A DNA stretch of 21,871 nucleotides from Irineochytrium annulatum (lineage: Eukaryota > Chytridiomycota > Chytridiomycetes > Chytridiales > Chytridiaceae), in assembly GCA_027600665.1 (NCBI GenBank), contig JADGJL010000416.1:1-21871 (forward strand), given 5' to 3'. Positions 11,011 through 20,757 of the stretch are shown piece by piece. Within the stretch, counting starts at the first letter, position 1; each line of letters begins with the position of its first letter. The translations under genes and the position numbers were made by a program. The notes beneath the pieces were generated by a model, which made no database searches, had not been told where the DNA came from, and was given only the letters and a program-made list of their open reading frames with translations.

Positions 11011-12378
11011 AAAATCGCCTACTATCTACATCGAAAGGAGAAGCCAGTGGATACCGATGACGAGGAATGCCGAACTATCCGTCGGAGAAGTTTTCATTAC
11101 GGGTACCTTGAGCCTTACCTCTTTCGACGCGGGAAACAAGGACAACTACCGCAACGGGTCCTAGGCCGCTCAGCCGACCAACGACGAGTGAAAAAGGAGT
11201 GCCACGACGGCGACGAAGGCGGACACCGAGGTTTTGACGGGACCATGGCGAAGATTCGAGGGCGTTATTGGTGGCCCGGGATGTGGAAGGATGTCTTTAA
11301 TTACGTTCGGAGCTGTGAGGCCGGTCAGAAAAGGTCTAAACGAGCGGGATTCGAACCGTGCCACCCCGCGCCGGCTCCGATCGCACTATTCCGGCGTTGG
11401 CACCTCGACTTGGTAACGTTTGGAGGGCCGCAACGATTTGCGATGATCGTCGTGGAAGAGCTAAGCGGGTGGGTGGAGGCGCGCAGCCTTCGAACCAAGA
11501 ATTGGAAGCCAATAATACGCTTCGTTCGGGAAGAGGTGGTGCATCGATATGGATTGATGAGGGAGCTGGTGGTAGACGGGGGGGAGCTGAAGCGGGACGC
11601 ACAGGCCGAGGCGGATCAAATCGGCTTCCCAATCCGTGTCGTAACGGCGTACCATCCAGAGGCTAACTGAACGGCGGAGCGAACGATTCAGACGCTGGAG
11701 AATATGCTGGCTAAGCGGGCCCATGAAGAACCGAACCGATGGACACAATACCTGTCGTCAACGCTTTGGGCACATCGTGTCACGGTTAGGAACAGCACGG
11801 GAATGTCGCCGTTTGAGGCCTTGTTCGGACAAGCCCCATTCTTCCCCATCGACTTCGCGCTAGAGACCTACCAAGGCATCGACTGGGCTCGAGAGCTAAC
11901 AACCGAAGCGCTGATCGAGATTCGAGCCGAACAACTGGAAAGGAAAGAGGAGACGATCGGAGTGGCTCGACGGCGTCTCACCGCGGCGTGAGAGAAAGGA
12001 CGGAGGGAATTCAAACGGAATCATCGGATCCGAACACGCCCGATAGAGCCCGGCGATTTAGTCCTGGTCCGGGAATCAGCCCTCGACATGCAATGGGGAA
12101 AGAAATTGCAGTGGCGGTATGCGGGGCCGTACCGGGTAGTGATGGTGGAACCGGGAGGTGTGTATCGACTTGCAGAGCTTGACGGAGCAGTGTTACGAAA
12201 GGCGGTCGCAGGGAGGAGGATCAAACTGTTCTGGGGGCGGGATGAGGGGGGCAGTGCTGACACAGTACTGTGGAGGCACCAGATGAGCTCACCTGTAGAC
12301 AAAGTACGGCCCAGAAACGCCGCATGTTCGCCGTCAATGAAAACGCTACCTGCACGGCGAATAGATGTCGCCTTTTAA
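11011..12378 (+). pseudogene. Retroelement integrase with GPY/F module, two internal stops
   Basis: All parts are in one frame. The N-terminal zinc-binding part shows ECHDGDEGGHRGFDGT and then RSCEAGQKR: the two His are present, but the last Cys of HHCC appears as Gly (GGT). The DDE core shows WHLDLVTFGG (first Asp), RELVVDGGEL (second Asp) and, after the stop TGA 11668-11670, TAERTIQTLENML with the Glu. The stop sits where related elements have Gly in AYHPxANGQ. The core continues through STGMSPFEALFG and reaches a second TGA at 11989-11991. In the same frame the C-terminus resumes with PGDLVLVRESALDM and a GPY/F-type YAGPYRVV module, ending about RRIKLFWGR (12232). Open frame then runs to TAA 12376-12378 without clear homology. 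This enzyme would have inserted the cDNA; this copy cannot make it in one piece. Confidence 0.82.
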
Positions 12379-12479
12379 GCCTCATCCCCTATCGTTGTCG
12401 TCTTCACAATATCATTAGCAACTCGAATTGGATGAATACAAACTCCGCATGGAACTACGTGGTGCGACGACGAGGCGCC

Positions 12480-12880
12480 ATATCCCTTTACTCCAGATCC
12501 AGCATATCCACTCCGTTAGAACACTTTGCTCCCAACGTGAGCAACGCGTCAGGTTTACCCAATGACACCAGCTCCCGCGATCGCCGGAACGCCTCATCGC
12601 TGGCGTCGACGAGGCCCGAGTGAACGCTGCAGCAAAGGTAAACGTTGACTAAAAAGTTATCGCGGAGACAAGTGCCGCTGCGATTTGAGGGGCGGGGATG
12701 TGACGGCAATGATCGGAGACGAGGGCGTACGCTGACGCGACGAAGTAGAAAGTACGGAGAGGCATGCTGAAGAGGAGCGTTTGCCCTCGTATGTCGAGCT
12801 TCGCGTAGATGCGAGGGTCGCGGTCGCGATGGTCCCCTAACGCATGCATTACTGTGTTATAAGCGTTTTTGAATGCAACA
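12480..12880 (-). pseudogene. Possible ABC transporter membrane-domain relic
   Basis: On the minus strand, the frame 12849-12649 reads LDIRGQTLLFSMPLRTFYFV followed by a hydrophobic stretch. At a T-run near 12652-12656 it passes to a second frame (12709-12488) with NFLVNVYLCCS, then RRSRELVSLG and SNGVDMLDLE. The pattern of two hydrophobic helices, then a charged R-rich segment, then a short linker fits the end of an ABCC membrane domain leading into its nucleotide-binding domain. This is pattern matching only. The case rests on strand and order: the NBD relic at 5178-5525 lies further along the same strand, on the other side of the retroelement. It could equally be an unrelated decayed membrane-protein gene. 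Confidence 0.33.
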
Positions 12881-13070
12881 AGTCAAAGGAGAAGAGTAGG
12901 AATTACTTCGTTTAATCCCTTGATGTATCTGTGTGCGTTTCTCCACTTCTTTGCGCCAGCAGCGGGGGTTGTGTGTGCTCCAGGCCAATTTGAAGGACGG
13001 TAGGTCAGATTTTCAGTAAATCGCGTTGATCTTCACGTAAAGTCCACGACTGACAGACAAGGAGTCAGCA
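12881..13070 (+). promoter_or_regulatory. Upstream region of cyclase copy 2
   Basis: This gap of about 190 bp must hold the core promoter and 5' UTR of copy 2. I see no clear TATA box; there are pyrimidine-rich stretches (near 12930-12955) that often accompany fungal start sites. The frame of the gene is closed by TAA at 13038-13040, so ATG 13071 is the first in-frame start and little 5' coding sequence can be missing. Confidence 0.35.
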
Positions 13071-16000
13071 ATGAACACGCCGAGCTTCACGGGCGACTTC
13101 GTGCGGAGGGTGGCCCGGGATGCGGCCCTCAAAGCACGCGTCGCGTCGTCGCTCTCCCGTGGGCAGGCTTTCGAGGATTCGGCCAGGCTCGCCGTAGCCA
13201 TGATCGACATCTCCGGCTACTCCAAGATGGCGGCTGACCTAGGGTTTCTCGGAAAGATGGCGTCCGAAATGATTACGCGCTCGGTCGGGGCGTACTTGAA
13301 CAAGATCATCGACGTGATCGGGCTGTATGACGGGGATATCGTCAAGTTCCTAGGTCTGTGCCGCATTTTTATCTCCTTTGTGGTTATTAATGGATAAGCG
13401 ACAGGCGACGCCGTCCTGGTGGTGTTCTCCTCTCGACACACGTCCGAGAACTTCGACCTCGTCGTGCTCCGGGCGACGGCATGCTGTCTTGCCATCAACG
13501 CCAAATACGCAACCATGGAGCTCGACATGACGCTGGCCGAGATGTCGCCGGCGCTCCTTGCCGGTGACCACACGGACAGCGGCAACTTCTATAGTGGCAA
13601 ACGACAGGGCCCAGGAAAGGACTCGGGCGCGTCTCTGCACCTTCACTTTGCGATAGCCGCAGGGGACATCTCGAGACTCATCATCGGAGATTGGGAAAGT
13701 AGGCTGGACTACTCAGTATATGGCGCTTGCCTATCGTCACTCGGACCCATTTTGGATGGCACAAAGAAAGGTAAAGAATTCCAGCCTATGGCTCATAGTC
13801 CTTATAGAAATACCTTCAGGCGAGCTTGGAATCACCTGTGAGGCTGCATCATCGCTCAAGCGCGTCTTGAAGGATCTTCCCGTGTCCCAATGGGCTCCGG
13901 TAGACAGTGGGACTCATGTTTTAATCACAAGGAGCGATCTATCGGCTATAATTAATGTGGTATTTGCTACGGATGCGGATGGCAGCCTCCTTTTGACCGA
14001 TAGGGATATGGCCGCCCTTTACGACAGCACGTGGAAACCCTCCGCCGGCGCAGCTGATGCGGGAGCCGAGACAAAAGTTGCGGAAGGCTACGGAGATGAG
14101 ACGGAGGACGAGTTCGTTACAAAATTCATCAACCAATCGCTGGTAAAAAAGCTGGAAAGCCAGCGGCTATCGACGACCCCATCCGCCGCGTCAGAGTATA
14201 CCACGATGAGGCGTAAAACCCGGAGCTCTACGGTTCGCACTGCGGATGTCACGGATTCACAGAGGGCGAACGGAGGCTTCAGATCCGTTGCGGCGGTGTT
14301 CGTTTCACTCCTATTCCCATTTGAACTTGCAAAGGTATGGCGTGGGTCAGAGCGCAATCTAAGTGCGATTTATCTGTAGGTGCAACGGGTTGTCATGTGC
14401 TACTTATCTGCGCTTCGTAAATTCGGAGGCGTCTTCCAGCAATACTCAATCGACGATAAAGGCCAAACTCTCCTGGCCATTTTCGGATTGCCAGTGAGTA
14501 TTGTGGACTTGTAAAACCTTCCAACAATTTGCTAACGCTAGCAGCCTTTTACTCACGTAAATAACTCGGATCAATGTATCCAGTCAATGAAGCTCTTTCT
14601 CGACAACTTGCGGAAGGAGTTTGAAGATCCTATTGACCTTGCTATCTCCGTTGCCACGGGCGACCTCTTGTTCACATCAATTGGAACCGACTATCGAAGG
14701 GAGGCTGGCTTGCTTGGTTTGTCTTGTTGCTTTCTAGCCGCTGCAATCGCCGGCTACTAATAGAATATTACAGGAGAGGTTGTAATTATCGCTGCCAGGC
14801 TGATGGCGACCGCAAAGGAGAAGCATGTCCTTGTTATGGACGACGCGACCCACGAGTTTGTGAAGCTCTCAAACAAAGCGGTAGATCTCGGCATCGTCAA
14901 AGCGAAGGGGCGGGCGAATGGTGTGCATGCATATGGCTTGACCCTTATATCCGAGGACAAACAGCATGAAATTTCCGAAATCCATTTTGGGTATGAAGCA
15001 GAGAGGGCGGTCATCTTGCAGAGATTTACGGAGTGGCGGGAGTGTGGTCGACGGGCTGTTGTGCTAGTTGAGGCCGCAAGTGGGCTAGGCAAATCGTCCT
15101 TGGCAAATTTTCTCATCGGTCAGGCATGCAAGGCTGGCGTCCCAACGTGTCTCACGCAAGGTCTGAATCTCTTGATGTTACGCGTTTGAGCTTAACATCT
15201 GATACTCTTTGATCATTCGTAGCTACGGAGAGAGACCAATGGACTCCCTTTAACGGCCTTCGCTCAATGTTGCTGTTCCTGCTCAATCACTTTTCACCAA
15301 TATCCGAGCCCGTGAAGAGCGCCCACAGAGCGTCTATGTCCGTTCGCACAAACTCCGTGTCAAGCGGCAAGACAGTACCGCGGCGTGGTGCAGTAGCAGA
15401 AAGTGACCCTCACTTGATCGGCATGCTCTTAATGCTAATGAAGAAGGCAAACATTGAGACCGTGCTTGCTCCCTTACTTGGCAATATCTTCCCAATTCTT
15501 GCGATGGATGAGAACGAGCGGACGCGGTCCCTCAATGGACCGGCGCGCAACAACCTGCTGAAGTCGGTCCTCGGTCAAATCATAACTGCGTTTGTAGAGA
15601 GTACGGCGGCCGTATTCATTTTCGACGACGCTCAGTGGCTTGACGCAGGCACGCTCGAGGTGCTAACACAGATCTCTAAGTTTTGCCCAAAGGTTTGGCT
15701 TACATTATCGCAGAGACATCGCTAATGTCTTGCAGATATACTTGCAGATACTAACCCGGCCAATGAAAGACTCTAAGAACAAGGCTTTAAATGCGGTTGT
15801 TGCCATGCCAGACTCGGAATATCTTCAACTGTCTGGATTTACAGAGACTGATTGTCTCCAGATGATTGTGAGTCAAAATAAGTACTCGATATCTAAGATG
15901 AATATAAGGAATGGAGATTAAAGAACTTGAGGCTACACATTCAGTCTGTCAATCCTAAAATAACAGCAGCAGTCTATGCAAAAACTGGAGGCAACCCGTT

Positions 16001-18364
16001 ATTCTTGCAGTTAACACTAGAAGTGCTTATTGCAAAAATAGGCTCAGATTTGCAAATATCCGATGACGGCAAGCTTGAGATGGCTGTGGCTGGCGCAAGC
16101 GCCGACGATATGCTTTCTGACTTGAGCGCGGCCGTGCTCTTTCAGTTTGACCGCCTTAACCCAACATTCCAGCAAATCCTTAAAGCGGCGTCGATCCTGG
16201 GACAGGTGCGTGCATCTATGCTTTGCAATGCTCTTTATAAACTACACTTTAGTACTTTGTTCTCACAGACGTTCTTGATATCCTTGGGCTTGATTGGTCA
16301 AACGAAAAAGCATTGGAGCTGATACGGGACAGCGACACCTACTCGTTTCTTCTTCTACCTAAGCCAGAGCTAAAAGCAGAGAAAACGGAACATCTGTTAG
16401 TTGGTGATTCCTTTAACGACAACACTCCGGATGTCCCCACCGAGGTTGGCTCGGTATGCCTTGCCTTCCGGCATATTGGAATCATGAATGCTGTATATGA
16501 TTCGCTTGCATATGAAGAAAGGATAGAGATGAACACCTTTTTTGCCGGTGTTCTTGAAAATCTCCTCTGTGACGAAAATCAAGACACGCTGTTGCCCTCA
16601 ATTGAATTTCATTACTCGAGAACTGGCGAGGTTGAGAAGATCATTCATTATCGTGAGATGCTTGGGTAGGTTGCCTTTGCAAGCATCACGATGCCGACAA
16701 TTCTCACATTCATTCATCAACAGATGTCGACTCATCAAGAATTTCCACTGCGTCGAAGGAATTCGGACACTTGAATCGCTGAGGCAGTATGTCTCCCTTA
16801 TCGAAAACACCCGGGAAGATCCTCATCAAGTGACGCCACTCTGCCGAGCGAGGTGGTTGTCTCACCTGTGTTGTGGCTACACCGTGATGGATACATATCC
16901 GAATGAGAGGGTTTGTGGTTATGACGCCCTCAGGATACTAGATGGCAGGACCTGGCCTGAGACGGGCAAAGAGGTTACAAGAGCAATCTGGGGTGCCAGA
17001 TTGAAGGTGTTATGGCTATGGGTGAGGACGTCGGGCGGTAGGAAGCCGACAAAGCCTCTAAAAAGCAAGGGTAATGACCAAGAAACCTTTGACCTCAAGC
17101 ACATGGTCTTTTCCAATCTTTCGGTGTGCATGTCGCGTGACAAGTCGTTTAGACCCAAGGATTGCGAGCTGCTGGTATACAAGTTTATGATCCTGCTCCT
17201 TACACACTCAGTTGACGCATCCAACTTGTACTGACATCATACAAAAGCTTATCTAACCCGTTCTTTTCAAGATCACTCTGCTTGCTGCGACTCTCTTTTT
17301 ACGCCATGTATTTTGCACCTGCATTGCAGCAAAGTCTCTTTCGAGCAGCTACCCGCCATGGAGACATGGATCCCGCTCATAGCCTCTCGCTGGCGTTCAG
17401 TTGTAAGTCTTTGCCAGTTCTATCGTAACTGATAGGTTTGTTTGCAGCTACGGCCAACAGCAATGTATTTATGATGACCACGTACGCGGCTCAACACGTT
17501 GCGTACTGTAAAAAGCGCGGCGACGTCGTGACCATGATGTTCAGCGTGTACGCCTCCTTCCTCATCGGGTATTTGGCGGGCGACCTGGACTATGTACAGC
17601 GTGTCGCATACCCCTTGTTTGCACAAAACCCAACTTTGAAGGAGAACAAGTTGCTGGCGTGCATAGTCTCGCAAACCGCCGTCAGGGTAGCGGTCTGCAG
17701 GGGTCGAGACCGAACCGAGATCGACCGCTTGTGGGAAGAGTTCGAGCCATATGGCAGGTTCTCCGACGCCATAAAATACGCGCTTGGCAGCACGGAGCTC
17801 TTTAAGATGTGGTGCCTTGCGTATCAGGGTGACGGCGACTACAGAGCCTCTTTAGGCATGCTCGAAGCCTTTGAGCAGCGGATAGACATCACCAGTGTTG
17901 GCTACATGAATTCTGACCTTTTGTCTGCGGGGTTCCTATGCTCAGTACTTTTCTTCGATGCGGCAAGATCAAACGTGCCAGTTCCGGGGGCCAACTTGTC
18001 GGTGGCCACACCTAGAGCATGGAATAAGGACGAGCTGAAGAGGATTGTCAAAGTCTTGTCACTCCTCGTGATAAAGGCCGAGAAAATCAAGATTCAGGTG
18101 TCAGCGTACTGGGCTTTACATGGTTATAGAGCAATGATTCTTGTTGTGCAGGGGAAGGCTAAAGCGGCGATTCGTCTTTTGAAATCGAAGATGGGGTCAC
18201 GAAAGCGAAGGGCTGAAATTGAATATTTGCGATTTCTTTTTGGAGTTTACAATGGGTTTGTTGGCAAGTACTCAAAGCGCGATGTAGAATGCAGCAGTAA
18301 AGCCAGAGAGATTTTTACAGGGATGGGCGCACCGGTCTACCTCCGATGGGTAGACGCGCAATAG
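13071..18364 (+). CDS. Soluble adenylyl cyclase-like protein, copy 2 (complete, 13 exons, 1561 aa)
   Basis: Exons: 13071-13353, 13405-13770, 13820-14334, 14380-14493, 14545-14716, 14774-15160, 15223-15692, 15736-15867, 15924-16205, 16253-16665, 16724-17227, 17272-17402, 17448-18364; they sum to 4686 nt, exactly 1562 codons. Human sAC is of similar length (about 1610 aa). C1 (about residues 40-215) has metal-binding Asp candidates D46 (MIDISGYS) and D96 (KFLGDAVLV), with K92 four residues before D96 as in sAC. C2 is about 310-560. A P-loop ATPase follows: Walker A-like ASGLGKSS (K590), Walker B-like FIFDDAQWLD (about 744-753), GGNPLFLQ (about 835-842), then some 700 residues of helical, TPR-like sequence. 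No signal peptide or membrane segment, so probably cytosolic. Expected role is cAMP synthesis under bicarbonate/ATP control, but C2 residues are atypical. Introns are 43-62 bp GT-AG; intron 5 has a perfect CTACTAAT branch site. Intact frame and splice sites argue for a living gene. Confidence 0.92.
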
Positions 18365-18575
18365 ATTTATTTTTGTTTGTTATTTGCTGCTTCTTGCACG
18401 CAGATGTACGTTGATCTAATAATAATGCTGGTTAGTTGATCTGTATTCTAGCTTGTACTTGGCCTTGCGGTAATTATTTCCCTGAATTTTCCGTAGTTGG
18501 ACAGTATGCCAAATCGGCACACTCTCCTTTTACATTTTTCAGTATAATTTGTAGCAAATGGTCTGTACGCCAAGT
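13500..18575 (+). repeat. Second unit of a tandem direct duplication (first unit 1-5105)
   Basis: Base 1 onward aligns collinearly with base 13500 onward, through every exon and intron of the cyclase gene and about 200 bp of 3' flank. Unit length in view is about 5.1 kb, the two units are in direct orientation, and their starts are 13.5 kb apart. The left edge of unit 1 lies outside the window, so the full unit length is unknown. Between them lie the ABC relics and the retroelement. Confidence 0.85.
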
Positions 18576-18712
18576 AACTTCGGCCAATCCCAGTAATCAA
18601 TAGTGGAAATCCGAAATATTAAATTGCAAGTATAATAATTCAGCAAGTGGAAATATGTTACATATGCATGCGAAGTTGTTCGCCCGATAACCCCTCCTCC
18701 CTTACTGCGTAC
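18365..18712. other. Convergent intergenic region with 3' flank homologous to copy 1
   Basis: The first 210 bp or so (to about 18575) align with 4913-5105 and belong to the duplicated unit. The rest is AT-rich and non-coding and separates two genes pointing at each other, copy 2 on plus and the SGNH gene on minus. It should hold both 3' UTRs; TAATAATAAT near 18418 and several AATATTAAA/ATAATAATT stretches near 18615-18640 are candidate polyadenylation signals. I see no other element. Confidence 0.5.
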
Positions 18713-20122
18713 CTAAGCCCTCCCGTCACCCAGCATCTCGCTCGCCCACATATACTCCAACTCGGTCAGATACATCTGCGCGTAAGCCTGTTTCCCCCTC
18801 TCATCCTGATGGATATAATCCTCCTCCCAAAACCTACCAACCACGATCCCGAACCAGTCCAGAAACCTCACGCCACTTCCCTCCTCCCTGATGATCTCCC
18901 TCATGGCCATGTTGTACGTCGCGATCCTCTCGGGACACGTCAGCGTCGCACCCGCGGGCGGACACGAGCGCCATGCCAAGGGAACGCCGGGGAAGGCCTT
19001 ATGAAAGGAGTGCAGGTAGATGGAGCGGAAGTCGCGGGGTAGGCGGGAGAACCCCCATTGAAGAGAGTTGGCACAGACGAGGGGCATGTTGGAGGGGTTA
19101 GAGGGTAGGTGGACGAGGCGCCAGTAGAGGAGCTCCCAGATGGAGGATTGGGAGAGAATCAGGGTGGGCGTGACGATTGCTGTCACGTGCGGTGCGGCAG
19201 TACTGTCGGCCGAGGCAGTGGAAGCAGTAGTGGATGCAGACAGGGACGTGGTAGGCGGCGTGGTGTTGATGAGCTCGGGGAAGTGGACGGGCGCGAGCGC
19301 GTTGATAAGCCGAGGCAGGTTGTCGACGATCTGCTCGAAGCGCCACGGGTCCCCCGGCCTGATCTGGTTCACGATGTTGGGTCGCGTGTCGCCGTCGTCC
19401 AGTCCCAGGCCGTACGAGAAGGAGTACATGATGACGAAGACACCGTCCGCCTTCGCGTTTGCACTCTCCGTCGATCCGAACGCGTTGGAACCCGGAATGT
19501 TGAGCGGCACCGCCGGCGGCGGCGCATTAGGGCTTATCCCGGGCCGGACGACGCAAATCCTCGCATCGCCAAGGCTGACGAGCTCCTGTGGTATGACCGT
19601 CCCATCGCGGAGGACGGCCGTGAGCCTGCCCTCAATCAGCTCGCAGAGCGAGTCGACCGTGTTGCGGTCGTTAGAATCTGAGACGATGAGCATGAGCTTG
19701 TTGTGGAGGTGCGGTGGAAGCGGGCGCGTCGGGTCGCGTGTCGAGGCGAGGAGGAGGGACGTGTGGTCGAGGACCGGCCGGTCGAGGCAGTGCGACGGCA
19801 AGGGTGTCGTCGGGATCCAGAGCTGAGAGTCCGAGACGAGCCGGCCGGGGCGGTGGTAGGGGTTGCAGAGGGTCTTGTTTGGCGGCGGCGGTGGGAGAAC
19901 GGCGTCGGCGACGGCAACGGAGGCGGCGGGGGATGTCGAGGAATCAGTGGAAGCGAAATCGGCCTCCCGAGCAGCGGCCATGATTGATAGCGAGTTCACA
20001 ATGGAGATGGAGGACAGGACGATAGCAGCGGCAGCGAAGGGTACGACCCATCGCCGGTAGGAGGGCCGCGGTGGCTCGACGTCCTCCTCGCTGATGGTGT
20101 TAACAGGCCGGTATCGGCGCAT
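18713..20122 (-). CDS. Membrane-anchored SGNH/PC-esterase-like protein, paralogue A (469 aa, no introns)
   Basis: One uninterrupted frame starts at ATG 20120-20122. A basic, Pro-rich 26-residue N-terminus is followed by a single hydrophobic segment (about residues 27-50), then a Ser/Thr/Ala/Pro-rich stalk (about 51-80): a type II membrane protein with a lumenal or extracellular domain. That domain has NKLMLIVSDSNDRN at 141-154, matching block I of SGNH hydrolases with Ser150 as nucleophile, and DYIH at 435-438 near the C-terminus, matching the DxxH catalytic Asp-His pair. This plan is that of fungal and plant PC-esterase/acyltransferase-like proteins that add or remove acetyl groups on surface glycans. 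The Gly usually preceding the Asp of GDS is Ser here. Substrate cannot be inferred. Paralogue B lies divergently 635 bp away. Confidence 0.8.
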   Translation of the reverse strand: MRRYRPVNTISEEDVEPPRPSYRRWVVPFAAAAIVLSSISIVNSLSIMAAAREADFASTDSSTSPAASVAVADAVLPPPPPNKTLCNPYHRPGRLVSDSQLWIPTTPLPSHCLDRPVLDHTSLLLASTRDPTRPLPPHLHNKLMLIVSDSNDRNTVDSLCELIEGRLTAVLRDGTVIPQELVSLGDARICVVRPGISPNAPPPAVPLNIPGSNAFGSTESANAKADGVFVIMYSFSYGLGLDDGDTRPNIVNQIRPGDPWRFEQIVDNLPRLINALAPVHFPELINTTPPTTSLSASTTASTASADSTAAPHVTAIVTPTLILSQSSIWELLYWRLVHLPSNPSNMPLVCANSLQWGFSRLPRDFRSIYLHSFHKAFPGVPLAWRSCPPAGATLTCPERIATYNMAMREIIREEGSGVRFLDWFGIVVGRFWEEDYIHQDERGKQAYAQMYLTELEYMWASEMLGDGRA

Positions 20123-20757
20123 GCTGACGAGCCTGGGACAGGGTCTGGGGACGAGAACGGGACGGGGTACGGGGAGGGGACGGCAAGGTGTTTAAGTCCA
20201 TCAACGCGTAACAACACGGCGCATAACCAGTCATTTCCTTGATATTAATACCTTGTGCAACGTGACGTGCCAAGGTGCTGTTTCGGCCGCTGCTCTTGGC
20301 ACCCACATCACTGGTTGGGGAGTCAACAGTCAGAAAACCTGGCAACACCCTGAGTCAGAAAAACGTCTACCAACGGCAATTCAAGCCGGAGGGTCCGATT
20401 GAGCGGGCGGTAGGACAAACAAGGCGCCATCCTTTCACAGTAAACTCGCCGTCTTGGCTCAACGCCCTCTCCCTCCGACGCCCTTCCATCGCCGTCCGGC
20501 CATTCGCATCATCAAGCCAGCCCTCGCGTCGGCGCCCCCGCTCATCTTTGAACGCCGCGTCCGTCCCAGGAGTCGTCGTGAAGTCGAACCAAGGCTGAAC
20601 GCCACACCTCTTTCTGCATTCGCAACCGTCAACCTCGTTGCTCACACGAACCGCCACCCCGCCCCTGCTTCTTGCTGAAAGGGTCACGCACGGACGATCT
20701 CAACGCCACCGGTCTCTCGCTACTACCGTGACTGCTACGATCAACTCGCAGACAGTA
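20123..20757. promoter_or_regulatory. Divergent promoter region between the two SGNH paralogues
   Basis: This 635 bp stretch separates the two divergent starts and contains no gene I can support, so it should carry both promoters. Next to paralogue A is a G-rich patch with repeated GGGGA/GGGAC units (about 20142-20185). Further in are CGTGACGTGCC near 20260, which contains a CRE-like TGACGT core, and CTGAGTCAG near 20350, an AP-1/bZIP-like palindrome. Such short sites occur by chance. Minor open frames on both strands here show no family resemblance. Confidence 0.4.

Larger units (their letters stand above)
5800..12400 (+). mobile_element. Degenerate Ty3/Gypsy (Metaviridae) LTR retrotransposon, LTRs not recognised
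   Basis: Domains appear in canonical Ty3/Gypsy order: gag, CCHC knuckle, a spacer region, aspartic protease, reverse transcriptase, RNase H, integrase with HHCC and DDE parts, and a GPY/F module. The RT style (KPNGTLRMIEDLQPLNRV, and an IMDDYNIKGP active-site block) resembles, from memory, the fungal clade with FIDDxPVKGP. A single reading frame is broken by a frameshift in the G12 tract 6046-6057, TAA 6225-6227, a frameshift near 6540, frame changes around 7528-7750, TGA 8357-8359, a frameshift near 8925, a frameshift near the A-run 10602-10606, TAA 11008-11010, TGA 11668-11670 and TGA 11989-11991. A purine-rich tract at 12233-12254 could be the polypurine tract. The ends are approximate because I found no long direct repeat bounding the element. 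It is GC-richer than the cyclase genes on both sides. Confidence 0.85.

Noticed and set aside
16206..16272. Intron 9 of copy 2 ending at the CACAG before ACGTTC
   Set aside because: That acceptor gives a frame that stops soon after; the earlier TTTAG at 16252 gives the continuous frame YFVLTDVLDILGL, and copy 1 supports the same site at 2807.
19109..19826. Plus-strand open frames opposite the SGNH gene
   Set aside because: They mirror the minus-strand coding sequence, which has an anchor, SDSN and DxxH motifs; the plus-strand translations show no family features.
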